Source: Deuterostichococcus epilithicus (taxonomy: Eukaryota > Chlorophyta > Trebouxiophyceae > Prasiolales > Stichococcaceae). Taken from it: a stretch of 64,000 nucleotides of DNA. The translations under genes were made by a program, and so were the position numbers. This document shows positions 23,000 through 35,226 of this stretch, piece after piece. The stretch lies in assembly GCA_033439295.1 (NCBI GenBank), contig JAVTLE010000016.1, forward strand, positions 62,001-126,000, given 5' to 3'. Every line of letters starts with the position of its first letter. Positions within the stretch are counted from its first letter, which is position 1. The notes under the pieces are model-generated. The model ran no database searches. It saw nothing but the letters and a program-made list of their open reading frames with translations, and was not told the DNA's origin.

Positions 23000-24588
23000 G
23001 CGGTGCATACGCGGGCAACCGGACGGATCAGATGCATGCACTCGGGAATCTGGGCATGCACGCACTGCGCCTGTAGCGCTTGCAAGAGGCCAAGAGCGCC
23101 GCCTGCTGCCGTAGCTGATGGCCTGTGTCTTGACATAATCCGCATGGTGGGTTGCCAGCCGTCAGTGGCCCTGCCATCATCATCAAGTTCGGAGGTTTCT
23201 GACGCTGCTTGCGTCCTGGTGCAGGGCGGTGATAAGCGACATCCAACCTCACCAGGACACACTTGCTCAGCCGAGCGCGCCAACATTGCAGCGCTATGCC
23301 TGCCACGCATGGTGCCATCTTTGGAGGAGCGAGACAAGTGGCAGCGCTAGGCCAGGCCTGGGAGGATGCCTCCTCCCGGAGGACATGCAGCAGCATCTGT
23401 CAATCAGGAACACCATGATGTACAGGTGACAGCGTCTTATCAATCCGCTCGCAATGAGGACTGTCGTATGCTTTGGCATACGTGCGTCAGGGCGGTGCTC
23501 ACTTCGGTATGGACACCAGGACATAGACAGTTTTGGCCCAGTAGAAGAATGACTCTTGTCTCTTAGTGATACTGTCCGGTTGTTCCATGTCGACAACTCT
23601 GGCGAAGTTGAGGTAGCCTTTGTAAACCCTGAACTTCTCATAACGAGTTTCCCGGTTGAAAGGCTCTCGCATGTCTGACGTGGGCGGCGGTAGCACCGGC
23701 CCTGAGCGGGACGCCACTTTGCTAGGGGCATCAGTCCCGGCAGCCGGCACCGACCAGCGGTCAAAGCGCAGGAAGACCCGCGACCGACGGCTAAAAGCAG
23801 CACGAGTACAGGAGCTTCCCTCTGCACCACCGACTCAGGACTCTGCCGCTGCATCTCTGCAGCCCCCTGAAGCGAGCTTGTAGTTGCACAGCGCCATGAG
23901 GACAAGCAAGCGGCCCCGCCGGGCCCCTGCCTGGGTTGACCAGACCACCTTCGTGCCAGTTTCTAATACGCAGGAGTAAACAGCAAATGACACACCTCCA
24001 GGTTTCCCTGGACGACATACGTGCAGGCCTAAGCGCCAGCGGCAACCAACGACTGCGCCGGCGCCGTCGTCCTGACAGGCTGCTGTCTCGACGCCGACTG
24101 CTGGTCCCATATCTGTGCCAACCACTGCCGTTCCCCAACGAAATGCTCAGCGTGCTTCTCTAGAAGAAGGACTAATATTTGTGTACCCCAACCAGAATGG
24201 CTGTTGACCGGGCAGAACATCCACACGGGGAGAGCACCGAAGGGCCTCGCAGCGTGACCTGGGCTGTGTGTAAATGTGTTGTACCAGTGCGATTCTGCTT
24301 TGTTTTTGCCATAGCTGGGTAGGACCACGCAGGGGTGAACAGCCCACGTGCATTGTCAGACAAGTGAATCCTGCTGTAAGCATTCACGCCTAATGCTTTC
24401 CTTGAGGTGCGGACGCACAACCCACCACTTCGAGGAATGATGTTGTGCAAATGAGCGTTCGTAAGCACTTTTACCAACAGTGGTTGGCAAGCTCGTAGTC
24501 AAGCAACGCAGCTGTTGCAATCTGCAGTTTCACAGCAAACATTCACATCTTGTGGAAGGCCTGTTTGTAGGCATACGCTGTTGAGCAC
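23000..24588. other. Interval between CBM1-like gene and RWD-RING gene
   Basis: Apart from the weak minus-strand candidate at 23499-23800, I see only scattered short frames, including a minus-strand one at 24029-24328. It should include the 3' UTR of the CBM1-like gene and the promoter of the RWD-RING gene. No repeat or regulatory element is clear. Confidence 0.5.
23499..23800 (-). CDS. Possible small gene or exon, unrecognised
   Basis: After a possible acceptor (GCTTTTAG, ending near 23801), the minus strand is open and reads VFLRFDRWSV, then EPFNRETRYEKFRVYKGYLN, then SFFYWAKTVYVLVSIPK to a stop at 23499. The composition (many charged and aromatic residues, few Ala/Gly repeats) differs from the usual frame noise here. 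Overlapping frames are also open: a 203-codon frame at 23294-23905 covers the same bases and could be the true one. Upstream, a frame with GTKVVWSTQAGARRGRLL (about 23920-23950) might be a preceding exon. No family is recognised. Confidence 0.25.
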
Positions 24589-26818
24589 ATGGAGCTTAGC
24601 GAGGACCTGCAGATCGAGCTGGAGGCCCTGCAGGCCACTTTTGACACGGCGCTGACAGTGTCCTGCAGCAACGCGGCACCGGCCGTGGCGGCAGCGCTGG
24701 CTGGCGACGCATCGGTGCTGGATCTGCAGCTGGCTCTGGCGCCGCTCACCGGCGGCGACGAGTCGTCGGCGTACGTGCTGGCGACGTTGGGGCTCACCGT
24801 CAGCGCCGCATACCCGGATCAGCCGCCGATATGCCGGCTTGTGACCTCCAAAGGTGCGCCACCAAGTTGTCACGGCGATTTCTGCCAACTGTGCCGTGTG
24901 CGGCTGAGGCAGCTGCCGCTGGCAACTCGCCGATGCCACGAAACGTGACTTCATGTTCTAGTCGCCCGAGCGTGGTCACGCAAGGGGCCAGATGACATGC
25001 CATCTTGCTGCATGGCCAAGGAGAATGGCTTCACCAATTGTAGCCACGGCGCAGGCCTTGGGAATAAACTTCCTTTTACCCTACGTCCGGCGCAGGCCTG
25101 GGGGACGTGCGGGAGGCGGCGCTGCTGGCGGCGCTGCGGGCGGAGGCGGACGGCATGGCGGGCGAAATGGCGCTCGGGCACCTTGCCGCCGCCGCACAGG
25201 ACCTGCTGACGGCGGCCAACAGCCCCGAGGGCGACTGCCCCATCTGCATGCACCCGCTGAGCGCCAGCGAGGGCGACGGCGGCAGCGGCGGCGGCGGTCA
25301 GGCCTGCAGCGGCGGCGCGGACGTACAGAAGCTGCCCTGCTTCCACTGCATGCACAGGCGGGTCTCGCTGCATCAGTTTAGGGTTTGAACCCTCGACAAC
25401 AGCAGAAGCAGCAGCATTCGCGCTGCCGCTGCCATCTTCATCCCTGCATTTCGTCAAAGCATGGCATAAGTCCAGCAGCTGGCGTCAGTGCGGACTGGAG
25501 GCCCCTTTCTGCGCGCCTCCTCCCGCAGGCCGTGCTTTGGGCGCTGGTGGCGGTGGCAGCAGGCCGCGGAGGCGGCGCATGCCGCCCAGATCCGGGTGGA
25601 GCAGGGCCCAGCGGCGGACCGAGCCGTGGCTGCTGCCGGCTTGGTGCCGGACGCGCACGGGCGCTTCCAGACGCAGTGCCCTTCGTGCCGCGCGCCCATC
25701 GAGCCAGCGGCGCTGCTGCCCCCGCCGCCGGCGGCGGCGTTTGCGGCGGCGGCGGTTGGAGCGACGGCCCAAATTGAACCCACAACCGCGGCGGCACCAC
25801 AGCCTGGTGCCACCCAGCAGCGGCAGCGGCAGGCGGAACCCCGCAGCGGCGGCGGCGGCGAGGAAAGAGCTGCGCGGCCGGACAGCCTGCGGCTGCCGCC
25901 TGAGCAGATGGCGGCGCTGCGGGCGGGGCAGGCGGCGCGTGCTGCGGCCTTCGAGCGCCAGCGGCAGCAGGTGCGCCGCAGCGGCTTGGTGCTTGTGCCA
26001 CTCGTGGCTGCGAACTCCCTGCTGGGAAACCACATCCGCAAAGCAACTCCGGCATTCAAGTGCGCCGACCAGGCGTCGCAGTCCGCAGTGCTGGCCGCAA
26101 GCGCGAGGTCTGGCTGCACGCATCGAGGTTGCCATCCGCTGGGTGCTGTCTGCCTGCAGCGTACATGTGATCCCCTATGTAATCCCCCTGCCTGCAGGGC
26201 GGGGTCATTGAGGAAGCCGGGTGGGGCACGTCGCTGGGCGCCCTGCAGCAGGCGCCGCCGCCCGGCTCCTCGTCCGGCACACATCAGCCGGCCAAGGCCC
26301 CGGCGGTAGTTGCGGCACTGGGGCTGCCGGCGGGCGGCACCCCGGCTGCCGAGCGGCGGCAAGGCCCCTGCGGCGACGGGCGGCCGCGGCGCGGCCGCCA
26401 GCGGGCGCCCCAGCACGCAGGCCGGCCGCACCCTGCCACACCCACCGAGCGGCAGCAGCTCCCGGCTCCTCGGCAGCAGAACGGGCGGCGGCAGGGGCCG
26501 AGCCTGTCGCAGGCGCCGGCGTCGGATCTTTCGGCGCCTACAGCCGCTGCCGTCGCCGTGATGCGCGTAGCGATGAGGCCCGGCCCCAGAGCCGAGCCGC
26601 CGGGCGAGCCCCAGCAGCGCAGCCAGCTTGTGGCGCCGGCAGCGGGGCAGCACCCCGCTCGGCGACGAACGCAGCGGCCGGGCCGCGCACGGCAGCCTGA
26701 CGGTGCGGAATCAGCTGGCAGCGGTAGCGGCACCGGCACGGCTGGCAAACCGGAGCGCCCGCGGCAGCATGACGGCGGCAGCGAGGCTGTGGGCATCCGC
26801 GGCCGCGAGCCGCACTGA
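24589..26818 (+). CDS. RWD-RING E3 ubiquitin ligase, RNF25-like
   Basis: Four exons (24589-24853, 25096-25357, 25529-25970, 26198-26818) join in phase to give 529 residues. The N-terminus is an RWD domain (MELSEDLQIELEALQATF to about residue 90, with LTVSAAYPDQPP as the usual YPxxPP-type turn), a fold that often contacts the ubiquitin-conjugating enzyme. The RING follows: CPICMHPL, LPCFHCMHRPCFGRWW, then a long helical insert and CPSCRAPI supply the zinc ligands. The C-terminal third is disordered, rich in Arg, Pro, Gln and Gly. RWD followed by RING, with an insert before the last CxxC and a basic disordered tail, matches RNF25 (AO7), a cytosolic ligase. Intron 2 splits the RING and needs a GC donor at 25358-25359 to keep frame. 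Intron 2 also contains a telomere-like TTTAGGGTTT stretch. Confidence 0.85.
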
Positions 26819-27349
26819 CTGAAAGGCGCCAGCTGCGCAACAGCTATGCCAATCAGCAGCCGTCAACGCTGTCAGTGGTGCTCAGCAGCAGCAACAGCGG
26901 CGACCGACCGCCCGCAAGGCGATGCTGCCAGATCATCGGACACGGCGTTTTGACCCGGGCTGAGGGAGGCACCCCTGCACGTGGTCTTGTTGCATGTGCA
27001 AGTGAAAGCAGGACGCTGAAGTGGAAGCACTTGGTCGATGGGATGCAAACAACAGTTTTTTTGCAAATTTCGCCTCAGATTACAAGCTTACAAGCGACGT
27101 TCTAACGCAGATACCCGCTTCTTCAGTGTTTGTCGTTGCGACCAGCAAGCGTGGTCGAGCTCGATTTTTGCAAGAACAACTTGCCCACAAGCTTTGCACC
27201 AACATCTACGCTTCCTCTGCGTTTTCTATGTTGCATATCACGACGGCGTGCGGTTGCCTCATCTGTTCGCAAACCGCTGCACGCGATCACAGCCCTGCTA
27301 GCGGTCACTTTTGAACCGGTTACATCGAGCTTGCAAGTAGACTGACACC
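26819..27349. other. Intergenic region
   Basis: About 530 bases between the stop of the RWD-RING gene and the start of the BAP31-like gene, both on plus. The middle (27,000-27,300) is AT-richer than flanking exons. Nothing further is seen. Confidence 0.6.
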
Positions 27350-29406
27350 ATGCTGGGCTTCACAGTCCCGCTGTTCGTGCTGCTGGGCATCGAGAGCCTA
27401 CTCGCACTGCTGCTATTGGGGCCCCGCTCCCTCGCCGGGCCGGCACTTCTTCTGTGCAAGTCTACGCGTTCCTCGGTGCGCACCCCGCATGACTAGACCG
27501 CCTGCCGTGTGATCTGCAACCAAACCCTGTTCTCCTCGCATGCTTGCAGCAATGGCTTCGCCAGCAGCCGTGTCGCGTGGCATTCAAGCCGCATCACAGC
27601 GGTGACTGCCATGCCTGCACCGTCATGAAACACCGCCGTCTCATCCTGACGCAGGCCGGCAGGACGGTCCTCAACACGATCGCCGCCTTTCTGGCGGTGT
27701 CCCTGGCGTCGCCCATCTACGACCTCGCTCGACTGCGCGCTGCGGGCATCCAGGAAGCGGGCCCGGGCCTGCAGTGGAACCGCAGGTAGACCGCTGGCTG
27801 ACTTTCGGTTTGGCTTTGCCTCATCACCACACTCAAGATCCAATATGCGCTGGGCCTTCACTGCACTCACACAGTCGCTTGAAAAACCGTAGTAGGCTTT
27901 GCCCAAACGGCGTCTTGGTGCCTGATTTCTAAGCGGTGTTATGCTGCTGCGGCACTGGCCGGCACGCGCCATCACTCCTTGTAAACATGTGATCAGGCTG
28001 GCTGCTCTGGAGTTTTCCTCACCACGAAAATCTGTTCTCCGCTCACCCTGCAGCGAGGCGGAGGCCAGCGCATACCTGGCGCTCGTTATGATTCTTTCAG
28101 CGCTGCTCTTGATGGTACTGACGCGGCGGCTGGGCCTGGCGATGGTGGAAATCGAGCAGTCTCGCGTCAGCCATGGCGCCATCCTCAAGCAGGTGGGACG
28201 CATGCAGATGCACTGCGCCCTTTTTGAGCCAGTTGGCAGATTCATCGATGGCAAATCCAGGCTCTGAGTGCCGTCTCCGACTCCATCTTCAAGCCTTCCG
28301 GCGCGCTGTGCGCCTTGAGAGACGGCGGCTCGCCAGCCACATTGGCGGTCACAAGTTGCACGCAGCATTGGCGCAGTGAGATCACGACCGTGCATGCGCC
28401 TGCGGAGGGATGGCTGGCCAGCTGCCGTGCCACTCGCCGAGGCTGCTCCCCGCTGCCCTGCGGTTAGCAGCTCCTGGCAGACCAGTCGGATTTGCTGCAT
28501 TCAGGTGAAGGGGCTCCAAACGGAGTACAGCCGGTTGCTGGACTCGTCCGGCGGCGCCGAGGGCCAGAATGCCAGCATGCAGGTGCACAATCTGCACGTG
28601 TATAACACACATTGATGTGCCAGCTGCACTGGGAGCTTACCGGCCATGAGCCGCTTGCCGCCGGCGCGTGCAGAAGGTGCTAAGACACGCGCTCTTTGCG
28701 GCAGCGCTTGCCAATTCATCACCCATCCTGAAGCTCTGCTGCCTGCCATCCTGCCTGAGCCCACGGGGTCCACAGCCCAGCGATATCATGCTGCCGCAAC
28801 CCGCAGGCGAGGCAGCTGAAGGAGAAGCTGGAAGCGGCAGAGGCACGGGGCGTGCAGCTGGAGGAGGCCCGTACTGCGCAGGCTGCTGCGGAACGAGACC
28901 TGCAGGTGGCCTCCATGCATGATGTCTTCGCTGCTCATCTCAAGCTTAAGAAAGCGTCCCCCCCCCACCTCGTGCCATGTAGCCGCGAGTTGCGCATGTG
29001 CGCGCCATCTGTGCTGCCAGCAAGGGCCCGGTCGCTTTGCGGCAGGCGGCCGTCGTGAGCTCGGAAACCGGCTGTGTGTGAGCAGCAGCAGCGGCGGCGG
29101 CGGAGCCGTCTGCGGCAATGTGTTTCTGCAGACGCAGTGCGCGCTTGCCTCCCGCACATCGACGTGCCAGGCCCAATGATGGCCAGGTGGCTTCCACCTA
29201 GCAGTTCGGAGGTGCCAATCGCCTTCCGCATCAAATTCGCGTCTCACCCTCTCAATTTGAACCCACCGCAGGTGGTGCGCAGCCAGGCCAAAGGGCTGGA
29301 GACGGAGTACGACCGGCTGCTGGCGGAGCACGACGAGCTGCAGCGGCGGCTGCGGCGCGCCGACCCGACATTCGGCGGCGGCGGCCGCACCTCAAAGCAC
29401 GATTGA
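27350..29406 (+). CDS. BAP31: BAP31/BAP29-family ER membrane protein
   Basis: Six exons (27350-27475, 27655-27785, 28054-28192, 28505-28582, 28807-28905, 29272-29406) join in phase to give 235 residues. Three hydrophobic segments near the N-terminus (TVPLFVLLGIESLLALLLL, NTIAAFLAVSLASPIYDL and YLALVMILSALLLMVL) match the BAP31 topology. A cytosolic coiled coil follows, ending QAKGLETEYDRLLAEHDELQ. The E-Y-D-R-L-L-x-E-H signature is the strongest family marker. BAP31 proteins act in the ER membrane as cargo-sorting and quality-control factors. Exon 4 (VKGLQTEYSRLL) resembles exon 6, suggesting an old internal repeat. The C-terminus is SKHD. It has one Lys at position -3 rather than the classical KKxx, so ER retrieval by that signal is doubtful. 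The last codons are duplicated just past the stop. Confidence 0.9.
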
Positions 29407-29468
29407 CAGCGGCGGCAGCCGGCGCCGAGCCGACATCTGGCAGCGGCAGCCGCACTTCAAAGCACGAC
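29361..29468 (+). repeat. Tandem duplication spanning the BAP31-like stop codon
   Basis: The end of the last exon (DPTFGGGGRTSKHD, 29362-29403) is repeated about 62 bases downstream as EPTSGSGSRTSKHDW (29424-29468). The shared core is GCCGCACYTCAAAGCACGA. A third weaker copy lies near 29487-29510. In this reading the second copy lies after the TGA, so it is 3' UTR. Confidence 0.75.
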
Positions 29469-30634
29469 TGGTCTTGCCTGCGGCGGCGGCTGCGCCTCGA
29501 AGCACACCTGAGACGCCGGCGGCGCAGGAGCGACACCGGCGGCTGCGGCATGACTCACACCGTCGGCTGCGGCAGTTCCACCTTTGAGCCCAACTGGCAC
29601 GCCCGCGATGGACTGACACGCGCCGGCGGCGGCCGACGGTCACATGCGCCATCCCAACAAGTAGCAGCCTCGGAGCACAGCTGGTGAGCGCCCGCCTCTG
29701 CTGCGGCGTGCTGATACGATTTGCAGCAGCGACTGGCCACGCCTCGAGGCACGGCGGGCGCTGCCGGGCGCACTGGTCCTGGGACCAGGGTTTCAGCAGC
29801 CAGCTGGGGCATGCTGCGGGCTGGCGGCCTTCGCCTGCCGGAAGGTTGTGCAACCCCAGTGGGAATCTCCCACAAGGAGCGGTGGGGCAGCTGTGCATGC
29901 TTGTACATTGGACAGATGCAGCAATGCCGCCTGGACGTCCTGTGCCGCAGCATACCTAAACCCAGATGCACCCGCGCAAGCGCGCTCAGCAGTGTGGAGC
30001 AAATGCCTAGGCAGGAGTGACAGCAATTTGACGATGTGAACCATCTTGTATAGTAGGTAAGGAATCGTTCGCATTGAACGTGCTCAACAGTGATGACACG
30101 TCGTCTCACGGGCAGTGGTACTAGTATCGTCCTGTCGATGATTGGAGTTTCAAGCTTCAATTAAAGGTGTGCAGAGCTTTGACCTGATCTTTTGTACCTT
30201 GATACTAGAGGAACTCAGTGCATCGCTGGACATGATTGATGACGCCACAGTCCCCGCTTGGCTGATGTCCCAAACCACAGTTGCATGTGCTCTCAAAATG
30301 GTCTCAAAAGGGCCGGTTTTCAAGGCAATGCTGCATGATGACAGACCGCAAACTCTGATACTCCGAGACTAGGGACGCTGCAATAGCAACTGGTCGCTGT
30401 TCCTCATTGATGTGCATATAAGCAGCGGCCGCTTTCAATACTGCCGGCGGCCGCCACTGTGGAACTGGTCTTATGGCCAGAGCCCAGACCGCGACGGGTT
30501 TTTTTGACTAGCTGCCAGCACCATCTCCTAGATAGTAAGCTCGGCATGCAGCCCAATCGCCGCGTTTGAAGACCGAGCGTCGACCCACAAGGCTGCTGGC
30601 AGCACCCTGAACGCATGGTCCGCTGAACGGTGCG
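29407..30634. other. Convergent intergenic region; one short AT-richer open frame
   Basis: The BAP31-like gene (plus) and the acyltransferase gene (minus) converge here, so both 3' UTRs should lie in this 1.2 kb. A plus-strand frame at 30142-30372 (76 codons, beginning MEFQASIKGVQSFDLIFC) is protein-like and has a lower GC content than its neighbours. I recognise no family and see no splice context. It might be a relic or chance. Confidence 0.45.
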
Positions 30635-33600
30635 TCAGAGCGCTGTGGCAGTTGACGCCTTGCCACCTCCGCCGCTGCCGCGCAGCGCCGCCGGCTCGAG
30701 CCGCCGGCCCAGCGCCGCGGCCGGCCGCTCGATCAGATGATAGCTGGCGGCAGCGACGGCAAACGTGGCGACGAGCGTGGCGGCCTGCTCGATGGCGAGG
30801 CCACGCATGTCGAAGGCGGACGTCGTAAGGCCCGTGGGCAGCACGCCGTAGCGCCACAGCCAGAAGCGGACCTGCGGCATGCAGAGGGGCAAACTGCATG
30901 CTGGCACCCTCTGTGACTTGGACCTGAGGTCCAAGTCTGTGATGTCGCAGCAGCCATGCATCTCAGGGCGCTGGGCGGCGTCCCCATGAGGCGGCGTGTC
31001 ATGTCGGTCAGCACACCCGGGGGCGGAGCAGCATGTGGGTGCCACCCACTCGCTCTGCTCGCGGGTGGCTGCTGGGCTTTTGGATGGACGGTGCGGTTTG
31101 GTCACAGCCTCTGAGCGGCTTTGGAGCGCAAGGCGCAACTTGGAGAATGCCTCTGCGCCCATGACATCTTGCACCCTACCTGCTCGTGGTACAGGTAAGC
31201 CGAGTAGCTGAGCTCCGACAGCGGCGCCCAGAGGCGCGCCGACAGCAGCCTGTGCAGCGCCAGCCCGGCAGGGCCAGCCCTCGTCATGGCCACCGCAAAG
31301 GCAAATGCCAGTGCCGCGCTGATGATGGGCCCGCCCTGCACAGTGTGACCGAGGGAGCCGTGAGTTCATTCGGCAAGGTGGCGTGCAAGGTTCAGGTGCC
31401 CGGACTGGCGCCGCCTGTAAATGGCAACACGCTGTCCGCTGGTGCAGGATCGAGGCTTCGCCTGCTGCATCGGGGTCAGGATCGGATCCGCGAGTTCATG
31501 CAGGGTCAGGATCACGTTTCCCTGCATGTGCTGTCGCTTGCCTGAATCATGGTCACCAGGAACGGCCAGGCCTCCTCGCGCGGCCACGGCGGCGCCCCCG
31601 GGGCGGCAAACAGTGGCCGCCGCACCACGTAATTGAGCAGTGCGAACACCAAACCGGTGCCTGCACAGGTGCAAGACGGGCGTCACCAGTCAATCAACAG
31701 GCGCCGCCGGCCGTGGTGGTATACTGAGCGGTGAATTCCGGCCCAGCTCCTGGCATGCAGATGGCGGCGAGACGCTCGTTTGCGACTGCAAGCCGCCTCC
31801 TGACGGACCTGAGACCTTGCCATAGCGCCCCAACAGGCGACGCCTGACGCTCCGGGGATGACACCACAGCAGGAATGCCGGGGGTGAGACACCGCAGAAT
31901 GCAGCCGCACACGCAACCCACCGATGGCCGCCACGGGCGGCGGCATGACCCGGAAGCCAGGCGAGGTGGTCTCTGCCCCGGGGGCGGGGACTTTCACGTT
32001 GGCGGGGTCCAGGAACGGCAGCGCCAGCAGGGCGCCGTACGCGAGGCTGGCGCCGCGCCCGATGAGCGAGTAGTGCAGCTGGAACTGCGGTGCAGGAACG
32101 GGAGCTGCCGCTGTGCACGCTGACTGCGTCATTGGGGGAAGCCGGCTGTGCGGCCTGGCGACACTGGACACGGCTACGAATGGGCAGCGGTGTTCTGCGC
32201 AGCGCCGCTCGGTAGCTGGATGGCGCTGCTGTGCCGACCACGGGTCGAGCCTCGACAACACGACACCGCTGCTGGGCTCGACAAGCTGGGTGCCCAGGCA
32301 GGTCGCGACCACAGCAGCGCTCGCGCTCCCACCGGGAGCTTCACAGACGGCGGCTCACCTGGTACTTTGCGAAGTTTTCCCGCTCAGCAGCGATGTGCGA
32401 CCCAAAGGGTACGATCGGCAGCGCCATGTCAAAGTGCCACACAGCCCACGCCCGGTAAGTGGTGCTCAGCGCTATGACCAGGCCTGCGTGCACGTTGCTG
32501 GGGACGCTTGTGAGTGCCGAACGGAGGTGCATACCTCTGTCAACCTCAGCCATTGTGCTGCAAGCATGGCGCCAGACCGCAGCTCGAGGTGACGCATAGT
32601 CCATGACCCATCTCGTCGCAGCAATGGCTGCTGAGCGCAGGATCAGCACAGTTCACTGTCGTCGCGTAGCCTTTGGAATGAGGCAGATACACATTCTCTG
32701 CTGGCAGGGGTGCAGAAACAAGCGCAGACCGCAATTTTCTGGCTCGACACCACACGAATGAGCAGCCTTGATCGTATGAACTCTGCAAATCTGCAGTTGG
32801 TGGCATGTCGGCATGATGGAAGGCCGGCCATGCTGTGCCATGCTAGCGCGACAAGCGATGCCGCCTCGGAGATGTCTGAGCCCCTACCCGCGCCGACGGT
32901 GACACGCCAGCGGAACCCCGCCCGCCGCGGCCCGGCCGCCGCCAGCAGCAGCGGCGCCACAACGTAAAACGCCATCTGCGTGCCCATGGACCACAGCTGC
33001 AGGCCGCAGCCGCCGCCCGGAAACCATTGGCTCAGGAACGCCGCCGCATGCCACAGGTACCCTGCGCAAGCATCGGGGGTACAGGGTCCGGCAGTTGGAA
33101 TTGCAACGTTGGTGTTGTGAAGCTGATCGCCAGGCGCATCCGGAGCAGAGTGTGCCACCTCCCCGACTGAGCAGCGGCCGTAGTTGCACCAGCCACAGAG
33201 CCAAGAGGATCCATTTTCGTCATGGTGAGGTCCGAGTTACCTACAGGTGCAGCGTACGAGGCGAGGCACATCCGCGGGTCCTCCAAACAGCCTACAGCCC
33301 GTAGGTATTGCTGCCAGCAAAGTACAGGGTTGTGCAGCAGGGGCGACCCCGAGTCTAATCCACCGGGGGCCGCAGGCCTCTGGGCCACGGAGCAGCGCAC
33401 CATGACGCTCCTGACATGACGCTCCTGACAAGAGGTGGACTGTGCCTGTTCAATGCAGGGGTGAGGCAGGAGCGCGACCCGCATACTGTTTCGAGACACA
33501 GGGGGGTCATGGGCGACGAGTTACCTGGGCAGTAGGCGTCAGGGTAGTGGAACAGCGCAGAGTCCGCCTCCGGGATGGCCGCCGCCGAAGCACGGCCGCG

Positions 33601-34539
33601 CAACACCAGGACGTACGTCACCGCCAGGCTGACCCAGAACGCGGGGGCGATGCGCCAAAAGCGCCGCCAGTAGTACTGCAGCACGGCCTGCTGGACAGGC
33701 CAAGCACTTGTCAGGGGCTAGGGTTTCGTCAGAGGCCGAGGCGACAGGGTCGTCTCGAGCGTCGTGGCGTGCGCACCGGCACGTACTAGACAACGTCGTA
33801 GTGGTGAGATGAGATCAGACAGCAAGAGCTCGGCCTTTTGGATTCGCATTCGCATTTGGATTCTCGTGCTGCCTGGCGCCTTCGAGTCCTGGCCAGACTG
33901 CAAGCCCATGATGCGCTTCTCACATGCGCTTCTGGCCCGCTGTCAGGGAGGTGCATGCGGTTCCACACCTGTGTCACCGGGCGGTGCCCGTCAGCCAGGC
34001 CCGGCACGAGTGTCAGCGCCGCGTGGAAGCCGCACAGCAGGAACAGCACGTCCAGACCCAGCCAGCCGTGCATGATGGTTTGATACACTCCCGGATGTCG
34101 TTCCAGTGCAGCGCCCAGCGGCGCAAGGCCCAGGTACCGCCGCAAACGCACGTGGTGGAAGATCTGGCGATGGCGGGAGAGGCAGTCAGTACTAGACAGG
34201 CTGCCGGACACTTGTGGGCGAGCAGCGAACCTTCAGACGCGAGCACGTGTGCAAGGACGCCCTCCTTGCACGAGCAGACACGATGCTGATGCTGAGAGAA
34301 GCAGATGGTGAAGTGTCCTGAGGAAAAAGCTGCAAGCCTGGTGCGCAACTGCAATCGCGAGCGGTTCTCAGAAACCGGAGTGCTACCTTTTCAACGACAG
34401 ACCTCACCATGATGGCTATGTTTGCGATGGCTCGCAGGCCCGACAGCGGCAGCAGCGCAGCCTTCAGCGCAGCCGCATGAGTGGCGGACGGCCGCCCTGG
34501 CTGCGCCGCTGACGCCAGCTGCTGCGCCGCCGCCGCCAT
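30635..34539 (-). CDS. Acyltransferase-3 (AT3) family multi-pass membrane protein
   Basis: Integral membrane acyltransferase, by family moving acyl groups onto extracytoplasmic or lumenal acceptors; the substrate here is unknown. Exon 1 (34539-34408) ends LSGLRAIANIAIM and joins in phase to IFHHVRLRRYLGL (from 34163). Together they form the family's R-x10-H motif. Later exons read HGWLGLDVLFLLCGFHAA, YYWRRFWRIAPAFWVSLAV, LWSMGTQMAFYVVAPLLL, LVIALSTTYRAWAVWHFD, FQLHYSLIGRGASLAYGALL, GTGLVFALLNYVVRRP, GGPIISAALAFAFAVAM, LSELSYSAYLYHEQ and lastly AATLVATFAVAAASYHLIE. The closing SYHLIERP is the classic AT3 C-terminal signature. Roughly ten hydrophobic segments are visible, and the size is about 500 residues. 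The intron after VTMIQ uses a GC donor (31541-31540). Animal NRF-6-type proteins and bacterial OafA belong to the same family. Confidence 0.88.
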
Positions 34540-35226
34540 GATTCCGAGGTGTGCAAACTCTTAGACCCTGCAGCACCAAACCCATGTGCATGACATAGAA
34601 ACATCGGCACGAAATCACTGCATCGGCACGAAATCGCTGCAGAGTGTCAACGCCACTGCACGGCGACGGCGCCAACACGATGGGCCAAATTGAAGATCAG
34701 CGCCAGGTCTGACAGTTGATTGGTTTGGGTCAAACGCGATCGAGTGAAGCAAGGACGAAGGAGTGCACACCTGCGGTTCAACGCAGTATTCAGTTGCGAT
34801 GACAAGCACGAGTGTGCTGCCCGGCAGCGCGACCGTCAACTGATCAGAAGGCTTCTTTCCGGCAGTCTCTGCAAATAGTATAGTAGCAGTGCAGAGAAAG
34901 CGATCACCTGCTTCATGCGGCGAAGCTGAGTCATGATCATTCGCAACAGACTCACGTGCCGTCAGTCTCGGATCAGTATCTGTAGGTGCACCTGCTTGGA
35001 ACGGCTCACATATGTGTTAGCAGCACATCAAGAGAGACGCAAGGACTTTTAAAATCCGACTGGATCAGCCCGACAGTCTGAGTTGGGGATCCGGGCCTGT
35101 TTTAGAAGGATATCAGGAAATCTACCTGCGGAAACTCCCCTGGGAGTTTCTCTCCATTGTTTCAGTGTCCTCCGTACTAACGGGTACGAACAGTTGCACT
35201 GGCTGGATCCTGCGGCACCCGCCGCC
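34540..35226. other. Divergent intergenic region (shared promoter candidate)
   Basis: The acyltransferase starts leftward at 34539 and the SWIM gene rightward at 35227. This 690-base, AT-richer interval must hold both promoters. A short tandem duplication (CATCGGCACGAAATC twice, 34602-34635) lies near the acyltransferase start. No other motif is clear. Confidence 0.6.

Noticed and set aside
23294-23905. 203-codon minus-strand frame
   Set aside because: Long, but its composition is Ser/Arg/Cys-rich without domain signs, and an overlapping frame looks more protein-like. Kept only as an alternative under the weak 23499-23800 entry.
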